Part shown: in pieces, positions 13,988 to 19,627 of the stretch
Layout of the letters: every line of letters starts with the position of its first letter
How positions within the stretch are numbered: the stretch's first letter is position 1
Assembly (NCBI GenBank): GCA_038246785.1
Contig: JBBRVP010000052.1
Coordinates: 1 to 19,627 of the forward strand
DNA: 19,627 nucleotides
From: JBBRVP01 sp038246785
Lineage (GTDB): Bacteria > Actinomycetota > Actinomycetes > Jiangellales > Jiangellaceae
Reading direction: 5' to 3'
The notes under the pieces: model-generated
What the model was told of the DNA's origin: nothing
What the model saw: the letters and a program-made list of their open reading frames with translations, nothing else
Database searches by the model: none
Program-made: the position numbers and the translations under genes

Positions 13988-16750
13988 TCATGCCCCGGTC
14001 AGCGACGAGTACGCCACCACGCCGCGGCGCAGGGCAGCGCCGGCCGCCTGGGCCGTGGACCGCACTGAGCCAGGCCCGGCCGCCTCGGCGACCTGGTCGA
14101 GCAGGTCCAGCAGCTGCTTCATCGCCCGGACGAAGTCGCCGGCGGTCAGCGCTGCGGTGATCAGCACGGCCTCCAGCGGGTGCCCGGACGCCCACCGCCA
14201 GGCGGTGTGGGCGAACCCGAGGTCTGGTTCGCGGAGGAAGTCCAGCCCGTGGGCGCGCTCGAGGTGCTCGAGGTCGGCCCAGCCGCGGACCATCTGGGCC
14301 AGCACGGTGGGTACCCGCCCGGGGGGCAGCCGGGGCGGGGCGACATCGTCGGGCTGTCGCGACTCGTAGGTCAGGGCGGACACGCAGGCCGCCAGCTCGG
14401 CCGGGGCCAGGCCCTCCCACAGTCCCTCGCGCAGGCACTGAGCGGCGACGAGGTCGAGCTCGGTATAGAGCCGGGCCAGCCGCCGCCCCTCGCTGGTGAC
14501 CTCGTCGCCGCGCAGATAGCCGGTCTGCTCCAACAGCGCGCAGACGCGGTCGAACTGGCGGGCGATCGTGTTGGTGCGGTGCTCGACGCGGCGGCGCAGC
14601 TGGTCGGCCTCACGTTCCAGGCGCAGGTGGCGCTCGGCCCAGCGCATGTGCTGCTCGCGCTCCGGGCAGTGGTGCACGGGGTGCTCGCGCAGGGACCGGC
14701 CCAGCCGCACCAGTTCGGCGTCGTGCGCGGCGCGTGCGCGGTCGCGTCGTACCCGCTTTGCGTCGCCGTCCGGCTCGAACGCCGGCGCGCTCCGCCGCAG
14801 CGCGGCGGCCAGGTCGCGCCGGGAGGCCGGCACCTTGGGATTGAACGCCTTGGGGATGCGCATCCGGCCGAGTGCCTCCACCGGCGCCGGGGCGTCAGCG
14901 ACCGAGAGCCGACGAACCTGCCGCCCCTCGGTGAGCACGGTCGGGCGCGGTCCCTCCTCGCGGCCACCCGACCGGGCCGCCTGGAGCACCACGGCCAGGC
15001 CCGCGAAGCGACCGCCGGGCACGCGGACCACGTCGCCCTGGCGCAGCCGGCCGAGCGCATCGGTCACCGCCGCCCGGCGCTGGACGGAGCCCTGGCGGGC
15101 CAGCGTCGCCTCCCGCTCGCGGACGGCGCGGCGCAGCCCGGCGTATTCCCGCGCGTCGCCGGCCTCGCAGGTCATCGCCTCGGCGTAGCCGGCGAGCCCC
15201 TCCTCCGCCGTACGCAGCTGGCGGGCAAGCCCGACCACGGCACGGTCGGCCTGGAACTGGGCGAACGAGGATTCGAGCAGCTCCCGCGCCGTGGCGCGGC
15301 CGACCTGGCGCACGAGGTTGACCGCCATGTTGTAGCTAGGCCGGAACGACGAGCGCAGCGGGTAGGTGCGTGTCGAGGCGAGCCCGGCGAGCGCGCTCGG
15401 GTCCAGCCCCGGCTGCCAGAGCACCACGGCGTGACCCTCCACGTCGATGCCGCGTCGCCCCGCCCGGCCGGTGAGCTGGGTGTACTCCCCCGGCGTCACC
15501 TCCGCGTGCGTCTCGCCATTCCATTTCACGAGCCGTTCCAGCACCACGCAGCGGGCCGGCATGTTGATTCCGAGGGCGAGGGTCTCGGTCGCGAAGACGG
15601 CCTTGACCAGCCCGCGGCTGAACAGGTCCTCGACGACCTCCTTGAACGCGGGCAGCATCCCGGCGTGGTGCGCGGCGACACCGCGCTCGAGCCCCTCGGC
15701 CCAGTCGTGGTAGCCGAGGACAGCGAGGTCCTCCTCGGGGAGATCCGCGGTGCGCTCGGCGATCGTGCGGCGGATCTCGGCGCGCTGCTCGGCGTCGGTG
15801 AGGCGCACCCCGGACTGGAGCACCTGGACGACGGCCGCGTCGCAGCCGGCCCGGCTGAAGACGAACGTGATCGCCGGCAGCAGGCCCGCCGCGTCGAGCC
15901 GCTCGAGCACCTCGGTGCGCCGTGGGGTGTACGCCCCGCCGCGGCGGCGCGGCCGGTGACCCCCGCGCTGCGGGCGCCGGTCGCCGAAACGCTCGGCTCG
16001 GTCGTCGTCGCGGGCGGCGCGCAGCAGCTCGGGGTTGACCCGGGTCCGGTCCCCGCTCGGTTCTCCTGACTGGCCCTCGTCGACGAACAGGTCGAGCAGC
16101 CGCGGGCCGACCATCACGTGCTGGTAGAGCGGTACCGGACGGCGCTCCTCGACGACGACGAGCGTCTCCCCCCGTACCGTCCCCAGCCAGTCGCCGAACT
16201 CCTCGGCGTTGCTCACCGTCGCCGACAGCGACACCAGCTGCACACTGTCTGGGAGGTGGATGATCACCTCCTCCCAGACGGCGCCGCGGAACCGGTCGGC
16301 GAGGTAGTGCACCTCGTCCATCACGACGTAGCCGAGCCCGCCCAGCGTCGGCGACCCGGCGTAGAGCATGTTGCGCAGGACCTCGGTGGTCATGACGACG
16401 ACCGGCGCGTCGCCGTTGACCGAGTTGTCGCCGGTGAGCAGCCCGACCCGCTCGGCGCCGTGACGCTCAGCCAGGTCGGCGTACTTCTGGTTGGACAGGG
16501 CCTTGATCGGCGTGGTGTAGAAGCACTTGCGCCCCCCCGCGAGCGCCAGGTGGACGGCGTACTCGCCGACGACGGTCTTGCCGGCACCGGTCGGCGCCGC
16601 GACCAGAACTCCGCGCCCGGCAGCCAGCGCCTGACATGCCCGGATCTGGAAGGGGTCGAGCGCGAACGCGTAGCCGGCGGCGAAGTCTTCGATGCTGCCG
16701 CCCTGCTGCCGCCGGCGCATCGTGGCGTACCGCTCCGCCGGACTGGCCAT
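13988..16750 (-). CDS. helY: Ski2/Mtr4-like DEAD/DExH-box helicase HelY
   Basis: A 920-residue ATP-dependent superfamily-2 helicase, the actinobacterial HelY relative of Mtr4/Ski2 (M. tuberculosis HelY is about 906 residues). Motif I is AAPTGAGKT (51-59), followed by TTPIKALSNQKY. Motif II is DEVH (145-148) and motif III is SAT (about 176-178). The second RecA domain has ATETLALGINMPAR and motif VI QLTGRAGRRGID. The C-terminal part carries the rRNA-processing arch-like region and a DSHCT domain (about 750-920, including HPLEAVLITAALTAGDFVRAMKQ). The expected role is RNA unwinding in RNA processing or decay. The ATG at 16750 is chosen because TAGCGT at 16758-16763 ends 7 nt upstream, giving a leaderless start; GTG 16759 would fall inside the -10 box. 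It lies 36 nt after dagK in the tatA-tatC-dagK-helY order, close to the tatA-tatC-helY order of mycobacteria. Confidence 0.93.
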   Translation of the reverse strand: MASPAERYATMRRRQQGGSIEDFAAGYAFALDPFQIRACQALAAGRGVLVAAPTGAGKTVVGEYAVHLALAGGRKCFYTTPIKALSNQKYADLAERHGAERVGLLTGDNSVNGDAPVVVMTTEVLRNMLYAGSPTLGGLGYVVMDEVHYLADRFRGAVWEEVIIHLPDSVQLVSLSATVSNAEEFGDWLGTVRGETLVVVEERRPVPLYQHVMVGPRLLDLFVDEGQSGEPSGDRTRVNPELLRAARDDDRAERFGDRRPQRGGHRPRRRGGAYTPRRTEVLERLDAAGLLPAITFVFSRAGCDAAVVQVLQSGVRLTDAEQRAEIRRTIAERTADLPEEDLAVLGYHDWAEGLERGVAAHHAGMLPAFKEVVEDLFSRGLVKAVFATETLALGINMPARCVVLERLVKWNGETHAEVTPGEYTQLTGRAGRRGIDVEGHAVVLWQPGLDPSALAGLASTRTYPLRSSFRPSYNMAVNLVRQVGRATARELLESSFAQFQADRAVVGLARQLRTAEEGLAGYAEAMTCEAGDAREYAGLRRAVREREATLARQGSVQRRAAVTDALGRLRQGDVVRVPGGRFAGLAVVLQAARSGGREEGPRPTVLTEGRQVRRLSVADAPAPVEALGRMRIPKAFNPKVPASRRDLAAALRRSAPAFEPDGDAKRVRRDRARAAHDAELVRLGRSLREHPVHHCPEREQHMRWAERHLRLEREADQLRRRVEHRTNTIARQFDRVCALLEQTGYLRGDEVTSEGRRLARLYTELDLVAAQCLREGLWEGLAPAELAACVSALTYESRQPDDVAPPRLPPGRVPTVLAQMVRGWADLEHLERAHGLDFLREPDLGFAHTAWRWASGHPLEAVLITAALTAGDFVRAMKQLLDLLDQVAEAAGPGSVRSTAQAAGAALRRGVVAYSSLTGA

Positions 16751-16757
16751 GACCGGC

Positions 16758-16763
16758 ACGCTA
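16758..16763 (-). promoter_or_regulatory. Candidate -10 box of helY (TAGCGT), leaderless start predicted
   Basis: TAGCGT on the minus strand ends 7 nt before the helY ATG at 16750. This supports the later start and implies a promoter of its own in addition to read-through from dagK. Confidence 0.45.
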
Positions 16764-16786
16764 CCCAGTGCCGCGGGCGGGGACGG

Positions 16787-17662
16787 TCACGGGACGAGCA
16801 CGCGCAAGGCTCCTGGCACCGCCTCGATGTGCAGCGGCAGCCGACCCAGCGGCTCGCCGTCGGCGTAGGCCGTGGTGGCGGAGGCGTCCAGCCGCACGGA
16901 GCGTCCGCGCAGCGTCACGACCGCCGGGTGCTCGACGTGCCGTCCGGAGTAGACCGTGGGGAACATCCGCAGCAGCGTGGTCCTGGACATCGGCCCGAGC
17001 ACCGTGAGGTCGAGCAGGCCGTCGTCGAGCCGCGCACCTGGCGTGACGCGCATCCCGCCGCCGTAGGACGGCCCGTTGCCGACCGCGACGAGCATCGCGT
17101 CGGTGTGCCACGGCTCGTCGTCGACGACGATGTCGTACGGCAGGGGGCGGAAGACGCCGAGCTCGACGAGCATCGACAGGTTGTAGCGCAGCCGTCCCCG
17201 CGGCCAGCGCATGCGGTTGGCCCGGTCGTTGACGCCTGAGTCGAAGCCCGCGGCGAGCACGCAGGCGTACGACGTCGCGCCGGCGCGGGCCAGGTCGACG
17301 GTGCGCGCCCGGCCGGCGAGGACGACCCGGGCGGCGGCCGTCGGGTCGTCGAGCGGGAGCCCGAGCGTGCGGGCGAAGTCGTTGCCGGTGCCCGTGGGCA
17401 CCACGCCGAGCACGACGTCGCTGCCGGTGGCGGCGTTCGCGCCGAGGTGCACCATGCCGTCACCGCCCACGACGACGAGGCGCCCCACGCCCGCGGCGAC
17501 CGCCTCCTGGGCCAGCCTCGTCGCGTCCGTGGCATCGGCACCGACCAGCAGCTCGACCCGGCACCCTGCCTGCTCGAGCGCCGCGCGGACCGCCTGCGCG
17601 GCTGCCCGACCGCGGCCCCGGCCAGCCGTCGGGTTGACGAGCAGGACGACGTCGGCGGGCAC
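16787..17662 (-). CDS. Diacylglycerol/lipid kinase (DAGK catalytic family)
   Basis: A 291-residue soluble lipid kinase of the DgkB/YegS type that phosphorylates diacylglycerol or a related lipid at the membrane surface. The N-terminal NPTAGRGRGRAA and VVVGGDGMVH motifs (canonical GGDGT/N, here with Met) and the PTGTGNDFARTLGLP loop form the ATP site. The C-terminal beta-sandwich includes VAVGNGPSYGGGMRVTPGA and DDGLLDLTVLGP, matching the family. The GTG start at 17662 directly precedes the PADVVLLVNPTAG opening. TACGGT (17669-17674) ends 6 nt upstream with no Shine-Dalgarno sequence. It is placed between tatC (51 nt upstream) and helY. Lipid substrate and any link to Tat export are unknown. 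Confidence 0.9.
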   Translation of the reverse strand: MPADVVLLVNPTAGRGRGRAAAQAVRAALEQAGCRVELLVGADATDATRLAQEAVAAGVGRLVVVGGDGMVHLGANAATGSDVVLGVVPTGTGNDFARTLGLPLDDPTAAARVVLAGRARTVDLARAGATSYACVLAAGFDSGVNDRANRMRWPRGRLRYNLSMLVELGVFRPLPYDIVVDDEPWHTDAMLVAVGNGPSYGGGMRVTPGARLDDGLLDLTVLGPMSRTTLLRMFPTVYSGRHVEHPAVVTLRGRSVRLDASATTAYADGEPLGRLPLHIEAVPGALRVLVP

Positions 17663-17668
17663 GAGCGC

Positions 17669-17674
17669 ACCGTA
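17669..17674 (-). promoter_or_regulatory. Candidate -10 box of the lipid kinase gene (TACGGT), leaderless start predicted
   Basis: TACGGT on the minus strand ends 6 nt before the GTG at 17662; no ribosome site is present between them. Confidence 0.45.
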
Positions 17675-17713
17675 GTGCGCGAAGGTCGCCCGCTCAGCCC
17701 CTGGCGGCGGTGC

Positions 17714-18610
17714 TCAGGTGATGTCGTCGTCCAGCCGCGCGGCCTGGTCGTCCTCTCGGCGCGGTGGCGCCGCCGGCAGCGGCGAGGCCTCCTCGTCGTC
17801 GAGGTCGGCGAACTCGTCCGCACCTGCCGCGCGGCGCCGGTCGTGCACCCGGCAGATGACCTCGGCGACGAGGTAGAGCACGGTCATCGGCACGGCGACG
17901 AGGCTCAGGTTGAACGGGTCACCGGTCGGGGTGGCCACGGCGGCGAAGACCCAGATGCCGACGATCGCCCAGGGGCGCGCCCGGACCATGGTCCGGGCCG
18001 GCAGGACGCCGACCGCGTTGAGGATCACCACGAAAACCGGCAGGACGAAGCCGAGTCCGAAGATCAGCATCATCCGCAGGAAGAAGTTGACGTAGTCGCC
18101 GAAGTTGGTGAGCGCGCTGACGCTCTGCGGCGTGAAGTCCAGCAGGATGCCGATGCCCTTGGGCAGCGCCCAGTAGCACAGGGCCACCCCGGCGAGGAAC
18201 AGCGGCACCGAGACGGCGAGGAAACCGAGGGTCCAGCGGCGCTCCTGCCGGTGCAGCCCGGGCGTGACGAACGCCCACAGCTGGTAGAGCCAGACCGGGC
18301 TGGAGATGAGCAGACCGGCGTACGCGCTGACCTTCAGCTGCAGGATGAACGGGTCGACGACGCTGCCGACGATGACGAGCTCGACCTTGACCCCCCGCGC
18401 GCGCAGGTCCTGGGCGGTCGCGTTGTAGGGGTCGCTGAGCAGGTGGAAGAGCTGGTCGTAGAAGAAGTACGCGACGACCGAAGCCGTCGCGATGGCGAGC
18501 ACCGCCTTGAGCAGCCGCGAGCGCAGCTCGCGGATGTGCTCGACGAGGGTCATCCGCCCTTCGTCGTCCGGCCGCCGGGCAGATCCTCGGCGCCCGGCCA
18601 GCGTGACCAT
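17714..18610 (-). CDS. tatC: Sec-independent (Tat) protein translocase subunit TatC
   Basis: A 298-residue integral membrane protein, the receptor for twin-arginine signal peptides. After a short basic N-terminal tail comes the conserved cytoplasmic motif MTLVEHIRELRSRLLKAV. Six transmembrane helices follow, including LAIATASVVAYFFYDQLF, VSAYAGLLISSPVWLYQLW, TLGFLAVSVPLFLAGVALCY, MMLIFGLGFVLPVFVVILNA and WAIVGIWVFAAVATPTGDPF. The periplasmic loop DFTPQSVSALTNFGDYVNFF is family-typical. A charged acidic tail (DEFADLDDEEA) extends the C-terminus, as is common in actinobacteria. The ATG at 18610 has GGAGGG 10 nt upstream; ATG 18553 is a shorter in-frame alternative. It lies 21 nt after tatA. Confidence 0.95.
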   Translation of the reverse strand: MVTLAGRRGSARRPDDEGRMTLVEHIRELRSRLLKAVLAIATASVVAYFFYDQLFHLLSDPYNATAQDLRARGVKVELVIVGSVVDPFILQLKVSAYAGLLISSPVWLYQLWAFVTPGLHRQERRWTLGFLAVSVPLFLAGVALCYWALPKGIGILLDFTPQSVSALTNFGDYVNFFLRMMLIFGLGFVLPVFVVILNAVGVLPARTMVRARPWAIVGIWVFAAVATPTGDPFNLSLVAVPMTVLYLVAEVICRVHDRRRAAGADEFADLDDEEASPLPAAPPRREDDQAARLDDDIT

Positions 18611-18631
18611 GACGGGCGGACCCTCCGCTGC

Positions 18632-18952
18632 TCAGGCCTCGGGCGGGCGCTGCTCGTGGGGCTGCGGCTGCGCGGGCGCCTGGGTGGGGGGCGGTGCGGG
18701 GGCCTGGACCGGTGCCTGGACCGGTGCCTGGACCGGTGTCTGGACCGGCGGGAGCTGCTGGGCCGAGGGCTGAGCCACCGGCGGCGGCGCGGGCGCCTCG
18801 TCGTCGTCGTGCATGGCCTTGGTCTCGGCCTTGAAGATGCGCAGCGACCGACCGAGGCCGCGGGCGGTCTCGGGGAGCTTCTTCGCACCGAAGAGCAGCA
18901 CGATGATCAGCAGAATGATGATCAACTCGGGGCCGCGGAGTCCGAACGGCAT
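18632..18952 (-). CDS. tatA: Twin-arginine translocase subunit TatA
   Basis: A 106-residue pore-forming Tat subunit. One N-terminal transmembrane helix (PELIIILLIIVLLFGAKKLP) is followed by the hinge and amphipathic helix PETARGLGRSLRIFKAETKA with the conserved FG-KKLP signature. The remaining half is an unstructured Pro/Gln/Ala tail with four PVQ(A/T) repeats. AGGGAG lies 9 nt upstream of the ATG at 18952, and TAGCAT (18986-18991) is a candidate -10 box. It is the first gene of the tatA-tatC pair. No separate tatB is seen in the window. Confidence 0.95.
   Translation of the reverse strand: MPFGLRGPELIIILLIIVLLFGAKKLPETARGLGRSLRIFKAETKAMHDDDEAPAPPPVAQPSAQQLPPVQTPVQAPVQAPVQAPAPPPTQAPAQPQPHEQRPPEA
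18703..18750. repeat. Four 12-bp tandem repeats inside tatA
   Basis: CCTGGACCGGTG occurs three times in a row, then a fourth copy with two changes (TCTGGACCGGCG). The units encode the PVQA/PVQT repeats of the TatA tail. In-frame copy changes would alter tail length without breaking the gene. Confidence 0.9.
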
Positions 18953-18985
18953 GATGAGATCTCCCTGTCGACGGGGCTGGTCTCG

Positions 18986-18991
18986 ATGCTA
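18986..18991 (-). promoter_or_regulatory. Candidate -10 box of tatA (TAGCAT)
   Basis: TAGCAT on the minus strand would start transcription near 18979 with a leader of about 27 nt that includes the AGGGAG site. It overlaps the stop codon of the upstream 60-residue gene. Confidence 0.4.
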
Positions 18992-19171
18992 CGCGGTGTG
19001 CCTCGGCTCGGCGTCGAGACGAGCGGCAGCGGTCGAGACCTCGTCGGCCAGCCGCCCGACCTCCCGGCCCAGTGTGCGCGTCTGACGCCACAGGCGACGC
19101 AGCAGCCAGCCCACGAGAGCGAGCGCTGCCAGACAAAGCAGCAGCCCGCCGCCGATCCAGGCCCAGACCAT
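18989..19171 (-). CDS. Small single-pass membrane protein, function unknown
   Basis: A 60-residue protein with one N-terminal hydrophobic helix (WIGGGLLLCLAALALVGWLL), a basic stop-transfer RRLWRQTR and an amphipathic coiled-coil-like helix (LGREVGRLADEVSTAAARLD). I do not recognise a named family. The architecture (short TM helix plus amphipathic helix) is loosely like TatA/TatB, but the FG hinge and Glu are missing. The ATG at 19171 has TAGGGT (19179-19184) 7 nt upstream, indicating a leaderless start; the frame continues upstream only through low-complexity repeats. It lies 36 nt before tatA on the same strand. Confidence 0.65.
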   Translation of the reverse strand: MVWAWIGGGLLLCLAALALVGWLLRRLWRQTRTLGREVGRLADEVSTAAARLDAEPRHTA

Positions 19172-19178
19172 GCCACCG

Positions 19179-19184
19179 ACCCTA
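19179..19184 (-). promoter_or_regulatory. Candidate -10 box of the 60-residue membrane protein gene (TAGGGT)
   Basis: TAGGGT on the minus strand ends 7 nt before the ATG at 19171. It supports the short gene model and a transcription unit beginning here rather than further upstream. Confidence 0.4.
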
Positions 19185-19501
19185 GCCGCCGGTACCCCTC
19201 CCGCACCGGGCCGTGCCGCGGCCCCCAGCCGAGACACGCCGGTCCCGCCGCCGACACGACCCGGTCCCGCCGCCGAGCCCCCGGTCCCGGCCGCCGAGAC
19301 GACCCGGTCCCCGCCGCCGAGACGACCCGGTCCCCGCCGCCGGCCCCGAGACGCCCTGGGCCCATGCCTCCGACCCGAGCAGCCGCTGACCAAGGACGCC
19401 ACGCTCCCGCCACCCTCGCTGCCGTCGCCCCGCAACGCCCCCGCAACGCCCGACACGAGTTGATCTAGGAAAAGACCACGTTTAGAGCCAATACCGTTCA
19501 G
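19185..19501. other. Gene-free, partly repetitive stretch between the tat region and the transposase
   Basis: About 317 bp without a supported gene. The left two thirds is extremely GC-rich and repetitive. From about 19460 the composition drops abruptly (CTAGGAAAAGACCACG, TTTAGAGCCAATACCG), which probably marks the terminal region of the insertion sequence. In mycobacteria pafC occupies the position directly upstream of tatA; no WYL-domain coding is seen here. Confidence 0.6.
19229..19345. repeat. Degenerate 20-23 bp tandem repeats
   Basis: About five copies of a unit like GCCGAGACGACCCGGTCCC, with the GGTCCC core at 19241, 19263, 19283, 19306 and 19329 (spacings 22, 20, 23, 23). Units 4 and 5 are nearly identical. 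The changing period and lack of frame conservation argue against coding sequence. Confidence 0.8.
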
Positions 19502-19627
19502 TTAGAGCTGACGGACGCGGTAGGTCGGTGAGTGCGCGGGCTGCGGCCAGTGGGCGTGATGCGCCCGTTTGACGTGCCACTTGACGTACTTGCGTTTGAT
19601 GACCCTGGGTGCTGATCGCTGTCGCCG
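19502..19627 (-). CDS. IS4-type (DDE) transposase, C-terminal fragment cut by the window edge
   Basis: The minus strand reads 41 codons from the right edge to a TAA at 19502. The peptide contains APRVIKRKYVKWHVKRAHH, then HWPQPAHSPTYRVRQL and stop. The PRV-KRK...KR...HWPQP...-stop pattern is the usual end of IS4-family transposases. The catalytic DDE part would lie beyond the window, so completeness is unknown. Codon use and local GC are lower than in the neighbouring chromosomal genes, as expected for a mobile element. The insertion sequence end probably lies between 19455 and 19501. Confidence 0.72.
   Translation of the reverse strand, partial: RRQRSAPRVIKRKYVKWHVKRAHHAHWPQPAHSPTYRVRQL

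Noticed and set aside
14180..16069. Plus-strand open frame of 629 codons opposite helY
   Set aside because: Shadow of helY, whose helicase motifs I-VI are intact on the minus strand; the plus-strand product shows no domain.
18922..19446. Larger minus-strand protein covering the 60-residue gene region and the tandem repeats
   Set aside because: Its sequence is low complexity (GDRVVSAAGTGSS-like repeats) and the membrane helix lies in a different frame.

Overview
The window is very GC-rich with GC-dominated third codon positions, uses GTG and TTG starts, and carries a tatA-tatC-dagK-helY block. This points to a high-GC actinobacterium, but the genus cannot be fixed from the sequence alone. Sixteen protein-coding genes are supported: fourteen recognisable complete genes, one small membrane protein and one transposase tail cut by the right edge. 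No tRNA, rRNA or CRISPR array was found.

Left part (1-4901, minus strand): a GH65 disaccharide phosphorylase is followed 10 nt later by a beta-phosphoglucomutase-like HAD enzyme, a classic phosphorolysis pair (disaccharide + Pi -> beta-glucose-1-P -> glucose-6-P). A YtcJ-type amidohydrolase lies 27 nt further on. Upstream of the phosphorylase is an array of three 30-bp repeats, each centred on a GC-rich palindrome (5021-5110).

Middle part (5132-9592): a 1.3-kb segment holds a gene for a predicted HTH plus multi-pass membrane protein. It is bounded by two 43-bp direct repeats (41/43 identical); the right copy is the 3' end of kdd. Next come two lysine-catabolism genes transcribed divergently from an 85-bp intergenic region: kdd (3,5-diaminohexanoate dehydrogenase, minus) and kamA (radical-SAM lysine 2,3-aminomutase, plus). 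A convergent Lrp/AsnC regulator follows. A strong hairpin separates kamA from the regulator. The other pathway genes (kamD, kamE, kce, kal) are not in the window, and the repeat-bounded segment sits exactly where a kdd operon would continue.

Right part (9670-19171): a baeRF family-3-like protein (minus) is divergent from a DUF488 protein (plus). An M24 aminopeptidase P-like peptidase (minus) is divergent from a 5'-3' exonuclease (plus). Then comes the minus-strand block tatA-tatC-dagK-helY-NTF2-like gene, preceded by a 60-residue single-TM protein. In mycobacteria pafB-pafC lies directly upstream of tatA. Here that place holds a low-complexity 20-23 bp tandem repeat (19229-19345) and then the C-terminal end of an IS4-type transposase (19502-19627), so the conserved neighbourhood is interrupted.

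A window-wide pattern is that many first genes of transcription units (kamA, lrp, pepP-like, dagK, helY, the 60-aa gene) have a TANNNT -10 hexamer ending only 6-7 nt before the start codon. This predicts leaderless mRNAs, whereas genes inside operons (HAD, tatC, NTF2-like) have clear Shine-Dalgarno sequences.
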